DNA of 64,000 nucleotides, from contig OX365955.1 of the NCBI GenBank assembly GCA_947247005.1, positions 8,628,001-8,692,000 on the forward strand, in the 5' to 3' direction. The notes beneath the pieces are model-generated. The model saw nothing but the letters and a program-made list of their open reading frames with translations. It made no database searches and was not told where the DNA came from. Below are positions 1 through 10,500 of this stretch, piece after piece (position 1 is the stretch's first letter; every line of letters starts with the position of its first letter). Both the position numbers and the translations under genes were made by a program. Source of the DNA: Spisula solida. Lineage: Eukaryota; Mollusca; Bivalvia; Venerida; Mactridae.

Positions 1-330
1 AGCTAATTAGTAGGTCATCCGACTATACGGGCCTTTCAACGTTTTAATACTGTTATTTAACTTTTGAGACTAAAGGCTGCTATAACTATGTAGTTCAGCA
101 GTTTTACTGTTGTTACTAGGTCATTCAGCGTAGGCATTCAACCTTTTGGTTGCTGTATCTTTTCTACTGGGTCATTCAGCTAGTTATAATTTATTATACT
201 TTTCGACAGCTTGGACTTGGGCGGATCTGCGCTTGTTTAGTTGGGCATTGTGCTTTGTGTGTTTTTAATGTTTTCTGTGCTCGGCTGGTTAAGTTGAGTG
301 CTGCCTTCCCTGTCTGACTTAATATACTCT
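1..330 (+). repeat. Interspersed repeat family A, copy 1
   Basis: This stretch shares long blocks with 14445-14745 and, in reverse orientation, with 27490-27830. Shared landmarks are a 'gggtcattcarc' motif repeated in the left half, then a 'ttgggcattgtgc' block, then 'gtgctcggctggttaagttg' leading to a 'gccttccc..gtctgactt' end. It has no coding potential. The class is unknown: probably a non-autonomous element. The left end may lie outside the window. Confidence 0.7.
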
Positions 331-390
331 TTTTTTTAAATTAATAGCGGCTTTTTTGCACCTCCTCTTCTTTACTGTACATGTTTAGTA

Positions 391-794
391 CAGAGAATTC
401 AACACGACACTCGACCTTCTCTTAGCATAATTCAACACGACACTCGACTTTCTCTTAGCATAATTCAACACGACACTCGACCTTCTCTTAGCATAATTCA
501 ACACGACACTCGACCTTCTCTTAGCATAATTCAACACGACACTCGACCTTCTCTTAGCATAATTCAACACGACACTCGACCTTCTCTTAGCATAATTCAA
601 CAGCCGATACATTGTCTATTTTTATAACCCCGGTTGTATGTTATCATAAGCGGGAAGTATCACGAAGACGGTCGAGGTGTAATACCAACACAAAGCTAAA
701 GGACCGACATTGCACGATTTGTTCGCGTGAATTTATGTATACAACGCTTGTAATATATCCATTCATATAGGTTAAGATCATGTCAAATTCTCCG
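391..794 (+). mobile_element. Small TIR element B1, copy A, with amplified 33-bp repeat
   Basis: The element starts CAGAGAATTCAACACGAC and ends with the inverted counterpart GTCAAATTCTCCG. Its body ('taaccccggttgtatg' through 'gaccgacattgcacgat') is present in inverted orientation at 2891-3168. The CAGAG tip recalls hAT elements, but I could not find a matching 8-bp target duplication. No transposase is encoded, so it is a non-autonomous (MITE-like) element. Confidence 0.7.
396..602. repeat. 33-bp tandem repeat, ~6.3 copies
   Basis: Units begin at 396, 429, 462, 495, 528, 561 and 594 (partial), each starting aattcaacacgacactcgac. They are almost identical; the second has one substitution. 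The period is a multiple of three, so the minus strand reads as an 11-aa repeat, but it lies inside a mobile element and has no other gene features, so I do not call it coding. Confidence 0.95.
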
Positions 795-2890
795 TGCTAA
801 TCACATGAGTGTTATTTATTGTACACGTGCCTTTACGAGAAGAATATTATCATAATATATTATACAGTAAAATTTCGGTATGACGAACATCTATATTACG
901 AGCATCCGGTCTATGTCGAGCATCCGGTCTATGTCGAGCAAATTATGAAGTCACGGCGAATTAGGTCCATGTTGTACAATGTATGTATATAAATTTACGC
1001 CTCTAACTACGAGCATCGCCATTGCGAAGATCCTATTTCTGTCGAGTACAGGTGGTGGTGCCTTTCGCTAATTTTCATCGAAAATTACCTGTTTTATCCC
1101 AGTGTACAGTGTGACAATAGCCGTTTGTTATACATTTTAAAATCGTTAAGCCTACTTGGTTCACAATATTCCAATTGTTTGTTTAATGTTTTCAACAAAA
1201 TAATTGTTTAGACTATAGATCTCAGTAGCTAGCCAATCAGCATGGAGAAAAAGTGTTGAATAAATCCCGTATACAACACTTTGCTGTGGTATATATAACA
1301 ATAGATTGCTATATACTATAGTAGGCCAAGCAAAATAATTGAGCATAGCTATAATAATGTATACATGCATTTAGCACAGGAAATATGGATGCCAAACATT
1401 TTTGATACCAAGCTTAGTTTAGTCTATATTATAACAATACTATATTTTAAACAAGTAATAATAACTGATTAGAATACATGTACATGTATATCAAACATTT
1501 CTACATTTGTTCATTATTACTGTCATAATATGAGACAACAATTTTGATAGATAATTAACCAATTAAGGTATTGCAAATATCTCTGTGCTGACAACGTTAT
1601 CAGTAGAGGGTGAATGCCGTGGTAGCTTCTATGACTACAGTACGACCTCTCTAGGGGACATATGTAGTGCAACAACCTCTGTTTAACAAAACCTTCAAAG
1701 TAACTTGAAGTTATTACATGTATGTACTTTTGTAAATTCTGTAGGGCAACAACTTCTGAACAATGACCAATATTTGCAGCCCACAAAGGGTGTCACTCTA
1801 CAGAGGTTGTTCTGTACTATTGGGTCTTCAATAATTACGTGCATATTACCCCTCTCTTCTAAGACATCATTTTCACAGAGTAGAACTTAAAACAAATTGT
1901 AGGGGTTCCAATAGTGTCTGGTGATTGAAGTAAATGACTTTCATACTATCACAACCCATAATTTACAAATGAAGAACTCACCTTCAAGACCACCATAAAA
2001 TAAAGACCACTCCTTTCTGTCCACTGACTTGCACATTATTTAACCTCAAATTCACAATGAAATTGCACCTATATGAAGACCGCCTCTTTAACAAGATAGG
2101 CTCAGAATTAACTATTTTTCGTTCCGTTTTCATCTGTTTGCTCTTTGATAGAATGATGCAATCACTCAACATTATTGAGATAAGTTTTTTAAAGTCCCAA
2201 GAGGGAATTTCATTATTGAGGCTTTACTGTAAATAGCTTAATTTTGCCATTTAGATCGATGTATGCATCATGCAACACTTAACATATTACACCAGCACTT
2301 AAATGGTTTATCATACCCTATGTACTGGTCGATTTATAGGCAAAGTGTACCTGATAAACAAAGATTATTTATCTATAGTCTAAGTCAGATAGAACGGCTC
2401 GTAGGTGTTAATATGGGATTATAATCCTCGTTTCACTCGGAGTTATAAATCCCATATACAACACCTACTCATGTTCTATCCTATACATCGACAGGAATTC
2501 GTTGTATACACACGCATATTTAGGAGAATAATGTATAAGAATTTAAGATCCTCTATACGTTGCAGTGAACACACATTGGCTTCCTAATAGTTATTTGTTA
2601 GTGATCATATATGTGTAGTCATCCCCCGTGCCAGATCGGCCAATGACCACTTCCTTCGAGGGACCTAACGCTTGATTTTAACTGAAAGCTCTCTGTTGTT
2701 AGCGTTACAGAAAGTAAATACATGTATAACCAAAATCCAACAATCTTTCATGAAGGCGTTCAGTACTGATTACCACTACGAAGTCGAGATAGTCTACCGA
2801 TACAAATGAGTGATCGACACCATATTTCCCCTTTTACATACTAGGTTAATATAGAGTATCTTATACATTTAATTAATGTGCGTGATATAG
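795..2890. other. Spacer between the two inverted B1 copies
   Basis: AT-rich sequence with no recognisable gene. Short runs echo one another: 'gtcgagcatccggtctat' is repeated near 910-940. Sequence near 1540-1880 reads like non-coding DNA with long AT runs. It might be the interior of a composite element, or plain intergenic DNA or an intron of the minus-strand gene at 3340-5155. I could not find that gene's next exon here. Confidence 0.5.
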
Positions 2891-3168
2891 CAGAGAATTT
2901 GACATGATCCTGACCTTTATACATGAATATATTTCAAGGTTCTTGCGTTGAATATATAAATTTCCGCGAGCAAATCGTGCGCTATCGGTTCTTTAGATTT
3001 GTTTTTGTATCGTGCAATGTCGGTCCTTTAGCTTTGTGTTGGTATTACACCTCGAGTGTCTTCGTGATACTCTCCGCTTATGAAAACATACAACCGGGGT
3101 AATAAATATAGACAATAAGCTGTTAAATTATGCTAATTTAAAGGTGGAGAGTCGTGTCAAATTCTCTG
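2891..3168 (-). mobile_element. Small TIR element B1, copy B (inverted relative to copy A)
   Basis: It starts CAGAGAATTTGACATGATC and ends GTGTCAAATTCTCTG, giving ~15-bp terminal inverted repeats. The reverse complement aligns with 391-794 across the body. It contains a single copy of the unit that is amplified sixfold in copy A. It also has an extra ~38-bp duplication of 'cgatacaaaaacaaat..' type sequence that copy A lacks. No coding capacity is seen. Confidence 0.7.
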
Positions 3169-3339
3169 GACTATACCACTGAACGAAACATTAATGTTAT
3201 GTTTACAAATACAACCATGTAAATCTTACCATGCGAACATGTATATCAATTAATAATAATAATACTGATCATGAAATTATTTATAATATAAAACAATTAC
3301 AAAATAATAATTATGATAAAAACCTTATTTGAATATTAC

Positions 3340-5155
3340 CATATGCATATCGATTACATCCGGGGCACCATCTACAGCTCCGTGCATGTTATTTCCACGA
3401 ACAATGAACATCACAACCAGGCTGACAAAACAAAGCAGCACTACAAAAGAAGAATAACATGCTTGTCGACGTATTGATTGTACTATATATTAGTTAATAC
3501 TCATCTCACTTTTATCATCTTAGTACCAAAATGACGCCAATACATTTACCTTTAATCTGAACTATTTTAATACCGACATAAACTTAAATTGTCAGCTATA
3601 AAACAACATACCCCCAGTGTCGCGTTTTTAAATCCGTTAAGTATACATTCAAAACATACATTCAATTGTATAATGATGAACTACATATCGCTGGCTTAGA
3701 ATAAGAAGGTCGCAAATGCTAATAAACGACCTTTTAAGACTCATGCATTTTTTAAATATGCATGTAAAGGCGCTTCTCATGTTATGAGTCTATTTTCATG
3801 TTAATCGGAACTGTTCATGTTGACCAAACCGAAGTTTAAAAAGCTTGTTTTTCCATAAGTAACGAATATTTTTCAGACAGTTTTTTCTTGTTTTCTCAAA
3901 AAATCGATTTTGTACGTTCGACCTTCTCATTCTAAGCCAGCGATATATAAGTTATAAGTGCGTCCGGCTTATATTAACGTTGACTAAAGTATTAGATCAT
4001 TACATAATGCGTCTTATGACGATTAAGCTGTTATGTTATTTTAGGTGCTGACCTCTTTATCACTAAACTATGAACGATAAAAAACGTTGTTAATGTTTTA
4101 AGGTTCGGTACATGATTATGTATATTATAAAGCTCGCGTACGACGTATTGGTGTACCCCAGCGTGCTTGCCAAATTCCTCGTACGCTCGGAATAGGTTGT
4201 TATCATTATTGTAAATGTGACTGCGCTATAATATAGCATGGTTGGACGATATATTTGCGATTAAAATGAAACTTTAAGCGTGTTTCCAACATAATTCATT
4301 ATCAATTTTAAACATTCATAAATCAGTTGTTTTTAAAATATGTCATAATTTAATGGGCATGGGAAGTTTATTAACCTTAATAATAGAAATATCCGTCAGT
4401 ATCGTATAACTGTACAAGTATGCGCTTATTGGAGCGAAAATACACTTAAGCCTAGGTCCCACTGAGGAATTCCACATCGGCGATGTTCTTCCGAATTCTT
4501 CCGATACCATCCGATTCATCACAGGTCCTTCCGATATCACAAACTGTCTCATGACTTCCCGACGCTTCCCCTAGACCATGGGGAACCTGTTCCCGGTGTC
4601 CTGATAGCTCATTAATTTCAATCGGGAGTACATCACCGTGGCAAAAATGCTCAGTGGGGCCTAGGCTTTATTTAGTAATGTAGAAACGAATATCACTTCT
4701 TAATTCGTATGTTAGCGTTGTCTTAGATGGACAGAACATTCTATATTGTGTATTTTACATGTTTGCATAAATGAGTGGTGGATGTGTTGAATTATAAATG
4801 TATTCATAAAAGTTCATAAAAAAGTATGCCTTAATCATGATTGTACAGTATTTTTGAACGTGTATATACATGAAAAAGGGCCGTATAAATGTGGTATACT
4901 AATAATTATGACCAAAACATGCAATACCAAAGGAAGCAACAGTGGGTGACATCACGCAAAGTTTCGTGACAGAACAAAACTCTCGCGAGATTTTCACTAT
5001 CTCGAAAATACCATTACATATAACACTCGATCATCACTCTAATTGTACAAAACGATACGGCAACCTGTGTCCAGAATCAAAATAAAAAAATATTACTTAC
5101 CAAATACAGGTAGTGCTTTAAAATGTTTGTTTCCATGTCTGATGCATTTATGCAT
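3340..5155 (-). CDS. N-terminal exons of a probable type II membrane protein (partial gene)
   Basis: Two exons are supported on the minus strand. Exon 1 runs 5155-5101 from an ATG to donor G|GTAAGT. Exon 2 runs 3440-3340, from acceptor TTTTGTAG to donor ATG|GTAATA. Phases agree (1 then 0). The 52 residues read as a short basic cytosolic tail (MHKCIRHGNKHFKALPVF), a hydrophobic membrane segment (VLLCFVSLVVMFIV), then R-G-N-N and a polar stem. This layout is typical of Golgi type II enzymes such as sulfo- or glycosyltransferases, but no catalytic part is visible, so the function is not assigned. Later exons should lie at lower coordinates on this strand, either in 1-3339 (none recognised) or outside the window. 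The call rests on splice signals, phase agreement and the membrane-anchor pattern. Confidence 0.45.
3466..3650. repeat. 185-bp duplicated segment (partner at 32382-32558)
   Basis: About 90% identical by eye, in the same orientation, to 32382-32558. Both copies contain 'accaaaatgacgccaataca' and 'gtgtcgcgtttttaaatccg'. It lies in the intron between the two exons of the minus-strand gene at 3340-5155; the partner lies just beyond the 3' end of the galectin-like gene. It is an interspersed repeat or small segmental duplication, with no coding signal. Confidence 0.8.
3684..3951. mobile_element. MITE with ~27-bp terminal inverted repeats
   Basis: The ends read TATCGCTGGCTTAGAAT at the left and ATTCTAAGCCAGCGATAT at the right, continuing into AGAAGGTCG / CGACCTTCT. 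The interior is non-coding. A truncated relative in the opposite orientation is at 40370-40585, sharing the 'ttctaagccagcgat' end and an 'acaagaaaaaactgtctg' block. The superfamily is not determined. Confidence 0.75.
4448..4668. mobile_element. ~220-bp MITE with AAGCCTAGGYCCCACTGAG ends
   Basis: The left end AAGCCTAGGTCCCACTGAGG is matched by the reverse complement of the right end, AAGCCTAGGCCCCACTGAGC. The interior is unusually rich in 'ttccga' and 'gatgt' words. A related sequence starts at about 52517 (cgcctaggtaccactgag, then gatgtactcccg and ttaatgag). No coding capacity. The flanking target duplication is ambiguous. Confidence 0.7.
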
Positions 5156-5159
5156 AGCT

Positions 5160-6169
5160 GCGTCAGTCTGGCAATGCCGAACTAACGGCACCCAACAACT
5201 CCAAGTTAAATTGTTCCTGGCCTTCTTACGTCACGATCTTCTCCTTATAACACGTTATGTACATACACACATACACAATATAGGTTACTTTTCAAGTTTT
5301 TTCTGATATCGTTAGCAACCATAGATATATAAGACACTGTTATAGTTCCAAGTTTCAAGTTTTGTCAGCAAAGTCGGTAAGTTATACGCGGGTGGTATAT
5401 AACTTTACCATGCATAAGGAATACATTTACCAACATATAGCTCGTTGCATGGATTATGAGTTACGGTACACGATAGTAACTATTTTTGTATGAAAACTGA
5501 ACTGTCCATCCGCCCTAATAATGCAAAACACAACTATGTATTCGTTTTAAGTCCAATCACCATAAAAAAACTAAATAGAAATGCATTGATTAATACAGTA
5601 GAACTGGTTGAAATCGGATAGACCTGTCAGTCGTGAATCGAAACTGAATTAATATACAAGTTTTATATTAACAAAATCGGCAAATATATTTAAAATGCAC
5701 ATGTATACTGTACATGCAATGTCATGACTATCGGGTATTAAAATGTTTTATAATTAGAGTATAATGCATGCATAAACAGTGAAACTACTATAATCCCGGA
5801 TTAATCAAAACATAAGCTGTTTTAAATAGGGCAGGCCATGACAAGTCGGTATAAAAATGTTTTTAACACTCAATATTCTCTTCAACTGTACACGATAATG
5901 CGCCGGTCAGGGAAAGGCATAGAAATAGATACACAAAAAGACACATACTAACATATATACATGCTACATTATATCTTATATTAATAGTAGTCCAAAATAG
6001 GTTACTTAGGTTGTTCTTATGTCAAAGGAATGTTTCAAGAAGTAGAAAATTTTATATAGATATTTCTTATTTTCAGTATTATATTTAAAATATTTATCGC
6101 ATGTCATTAGGAAATGGTATTCTGTTTCTACGAGATTTTTATTGTTGTTTCGACATATTCGGTTATGCA
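5160..6169. other. Non-coding region upstream of the 3340-5155 gene
   Basis: AT-rich sequence just beyond exon 1 of the minus-strand gene, so the first part may contain its 5' untranslated region and promoter. I see no TATA box I would defend and no other gene. Confidence 0.4.
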
Positions 6170-6175
6170 CCAGTC

Positions 6176-6300
6176 AATATTTTGCCCCGCCGGGGGGGGG
6201 GTGACCCCGGGGAATTAGACATTTTCATTTTTTTATGTCTTAATCCTCATCCTGGTGACAATAATGTTTACTGTCTAAATCCCCAGCGTGGGGCATAGTT
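6176..6300. repeat. G/C-run repeat fragment
   Basis: A run of about ten G's follows 'gccccgcc' and leads to 'gaccccgg'. The stretch ends 'aaatccccagcgtgggg'. These C-rich and G-rich ends resemble, in base pattern only, the termini of the pearl-type element at 44717-46335. Probably a fragment of such an element. Confidence 0.4.
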
Positions 6301-6333
6301 TTTCATCCGCGTTCTTTAATACAAACACGAATA

Positions 6334-6466
6334 TTCAGTTACAGAGTTTGTAAACTTATGGAACAAACTACCCCTAGAAGTTATAAACGCACCTACGGTT
6401 AACTGTTTCAAATCTAGATTAAATAAACTATGGAAAGTAGACAACAAATTTGAATCAGACTGCAAT
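6334..6466 (+). pseudogene. 3'-terminal fragment of a LINE reverse transcriptase ORF
   Basis: Read in frame to a TAA, the sequence gives the LINE C-terminal signature: a hydrophobic start, W-N-x-L-P, V-I-N-A-P-T, then C-F-K-S-R-L-N-K-L-W and a polar end. This W-N-S-L-P...F-K pattern closes many CR1/L2/Jockey-type ORF2 proteins. Only about 45 codons remain; the element is heavily 5'-truncated. A second tail of this type lies at 48476-48646. Confidence 0.65.
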
Positions 6467-7500
6467 AAATAAATACAAAAAAGGGTAAGTAGTTCGGGTA
6501 GGGTCTAAAATGATTAAGGCATGTAAATAGTTTTAAAGTAGCCTTCATAGGACATTACATATGAAAGCAAATGTTTTAAGAGTGTATTGAGTAGTAAACA
6601 CATATGACATTATATGAGTTTAAATTATGTGTAAGAAATCACATGACAGTTTGTGTGTAAAAAAAGTGAAGAAAAACTAACAAGTGGGTAACCGGAAGGA
6701 ATAAAAAATTTCCAGCCAAAGATATAAAAATACATGTTTTTAGATTGTTGAAAATGAATCAACACTTTATCTAATTTTAGCGATAATTAGTTTTTAAAAA
6801 GTGTGTATAAGATTTTAAGATGCGTACAGTTTTAGCAATAGGTCCTTCTGCATTTCATTTCTTGTATATATTATCTTTGTAATACATCGGCTTATAGATC
6901 TAGCTTGATTAATTTTTGTGTGGTTGCATGAGAACACCAGAAGATGTTGCGACATGCTGTCACATCCATTTAATCCTGTTCGTACTATTACATCGCAGTA
7001 ATTTAAATAGACTTTCGATACATCTAAGTTTAACACGATTTTAAAAATACCGCTGAACTTCGCTTCCAAGGGAGAATACTCTTACCCGGAAGTACTTTCT
7101 ACTGTTGAGAAAATAAATACGACGCCGGTTAATTTGGTTTCCGGTGTATACAAAATTTCCAAAAAATATGAGAAAGGCCTGCTAACACTGCTTGTCAATT
7201 ATATTGTATTGTTTTAATACCTAGCATGGTTCGATATATGTCTTGTGATTAAAACTTTTCTTCCCATTTTCTCACAAAGAGCTGCATTCAAATTTTTGTT
7301 TTTTACAAAGCTGTCATTCATTTGACAGGTTGGAACAGTTGAACAAAAATTTTGTGAGTGTTTTGACATGTGTATGTTCATGTAGTTGGTCTGCAAGTTT
7401 GCTATGAATTAAAATTTTCATAGTTTTCATTCCCACATTCTACTGTCAATATCACAAATTAAGTTTATTTAGCTGTCTGACGACCTGTCACCTCATCACT

Positions 7501-10500
7501 ATGGATAAAGCATCCAGAGCTATACGAAGGTTTGTTTTGGTTTATACTTTGTTTTCATGAACTCAATGAATCCCCCTCGTAGTCCCCTGACGTAATTATC
7601 TTGGCCAAATTTAAGCATGTGTTGCGATGATTCCTATCTAAAAATTGCGCAAGTTAGCTGTTTACGAGCTAATGATCATGTGTGCATGTCAGGTTTTTAT
7701 CTCATGCGGTATCTACTCCAGGAGAGAGCAGTACTATCATATACCGGTACACATTACACTCCCGCTATAAGGCCAATTGGCCGATATCCCCAACACCGTT
7801 TACTTCCGGATTCCGGAAAACAGGTTTATCCCATAATGTCAATATCGAGAATACTGTTTCTTCTCATCAACATAGCAGAGAAGAAGGTAGAGCACATACT
7901 TCTCTCTGAGTGATCAATCAAGGCTTTTTTTCGCTGAATTGTGAAGAGGCCCAAGGCAAGCCCTTTTGTTTTCTGAAAATTTAGCACGAAAATTCTCAAA
8001 ATTGTGAAAAAAAGGCACGGAAACTTTTGTGAAAAGCTTAACGCGATAAATCATCAAATTATGATACAAAATTTTTCAGATGTTAGTTCATTTTTTGTCA
8101 ACTTTTCCCAAACATGCATGTATCTATGATGTAATACTTTATTTCAAGTCCTGTACAGGAATATATGACTGTTATCTGTGATTTGTTTGTTTGGTGCTTT
8201 GTGAAGTTGATTTTACAAAAACTATGACGCAAATTCTAATTATGAATTAAGGGGCCTTTTAGGCTTGTGAAAGGGGCCTATAGCAAATTGTGAAGTGGCC
8301 TAATATAGGCCCCTCGTATATAGTGAAAAAAAGCCCTGTCCATGTTTCAATTGAAGGAAATAGGGGATAGAATTCAGAATGTCGGATGCTACTAAGTATT
8401 GAACCAGACCTCCTAAATTGGTGAGAAACATTCAAACCAACACTCGAACCATTTTGCTAGAGGGTTTTAAGACCTAACTGCAAAACTGTTGGAAGTTCAG
8501 AGCTACAGATGAGCTGTATTAATGTAACAGGGTATAAATCCCTGTCCATTGTTTATTCATTCATATTCATATTACATCAAAAACTTATAATCAAATACTG
8601 CTCATTTAATAATTGCATATAGACTTTTGGTAATTACAAGTTATATCAATCAAGACATGTCACTAGAATTGTTTATATATTGTTAATCACACCATTCAGA
8701 TTTTATATACTTAGTAGGATTTATACTACCATTTTCAAAACATTGTTTGTCACAATTGAATTTCTACTCAGCTTTGTTAAGTGAAAGGTTTAACTTACAT
8801 TTTGGTCTCAGACTAGATTTTGTTGTTTTACTGTTATTTTATTGGTGATATCTAGAGGCCCGAAAATCTTGTCATGGGACTTGTCTTTAACTTAAAGTGT
8901 TTACAATATTGTTGACAAAGGATCAACATAGGTGTTTTCAACATACGCAATATATATTGCTACATTGGTCAAACTATATTATTTAATGCACATGCACTTG
9001 GGAGATGCTTTGATAAACGCATACATAGGAACCATATTGGACTTTGGAGATCACAACAACGTAGTACATCACACTCGTATTGATAATTATTGACAAAGCA
9101 TTATTATATTGCTGCATTGAAATATTGCATGTTCTATGTGATGTTCTTTTGAAATGTTTCTGTTCTCTAAATATTGTCATATGCATTGCTAATGTATTGA
9201 TCTGTTCATCCTTTGGCAAATTTATGTATTGTATGTGTATGTGCCAGTGGCCTTCATGTCACATTGAAATAAACTGAAAGATGTACAATGTGTTGATTGA
9301 CTTCTACTAACGACATATATTCCCCACAAACAGTCGAAGCCACTGCCAAACCTCTGGTCACATAATTACCCAATTAATTTTCTTAAAACCAAATAGATTT
9401 TGAGAAGAGGGAGCAAGAAAAAGCAAAGACAATCTGAAAATATTATTATTAAATACCCAAATAGAAAATGATGTTTTAAGGAAAAATAGTACATAAAAGA
9501 TCATTTACCCTGTGAGTTTTATTAAATACCAAATTAAAATTTGTCAAAACCCAAACTAAATTGAAACTCGGGGGTAAAAAATCCAATGGACTAAACCTTA
9601 TATGTTGCTCTGGGAGTTTTAATGCATATAGGAGAGATTATGTTTGTATACAAATGTATTCATATGGAAATGTGCCCACCAGCTAGCTATAGGTGAAAGG
9701 TAGATTTTTATTGTTAATTCATTTAATATTAATATTTAAAACTGCCAGTGGGCACTTTGCATATGTATAGGTGATCTTTCCTATAATTCCTACACATTGA
9801 CACTGGTCTGATTGGAGATAACATTAGTGGTCTTTGTATACAGGTTAAGTTATAATGATCTGTTTACATGTGTTGTTTAACACAAGTTTTGAACTTTGAC
9901 TGTATGTATGTATCCTTACAGGAGTGGTGTGAAGTTGTTATCTATGGGTGGTGGACACAGTGATCTCAACGTATTAGTTTGTGATATCAAAGATGTTAAG
10001 AATTCTGCCAAGACTTTCATGAATGCTCAACATTTAGGTATGATATTTTAACAATGAATTTCAGCGACTGGAGATATCAATGTAATTTCTTGTTTATACA
10101 TATATGGTACATGATGTTTTGCATGTTTTTGACAGGTGAATAAAAGCACTGAAATATAAGTTAATTTTATGCCCCAGGCATCTACTGATGCGGAGGCATT
10201 TAGTGATTGTCCTGTCGGTCCATTTGCCTGTTTGTTTGTCGGAAAATGTTAATCAAAATTTTCATGATGTTGAAACTCAAATATATTTGAATTCCATCAA
10301 GGCATTGCTATCAAACTTAGCATACCTGTTTACCATCATAAACACTTTAGATTGTCAAAGTTGTGTAACACTATCCGACATATTAATAGAATTATGGCCC
10401 CTGATTGACTTAGCATTTTTATGGACAAGGCTTCCACCAGGGCATAAGTGTTTATTGAACGCAGTCTTGTTTGCATACCTGTTCACCATCATAAACACTT

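Noticed and set aside
385..612. 75-codon minus-strand frame of an 11-residue repeat
   Set aside because: It is the 33-bp tandem repeat inside a MITE; the homologous copy at 2891-3168 has no such frame.
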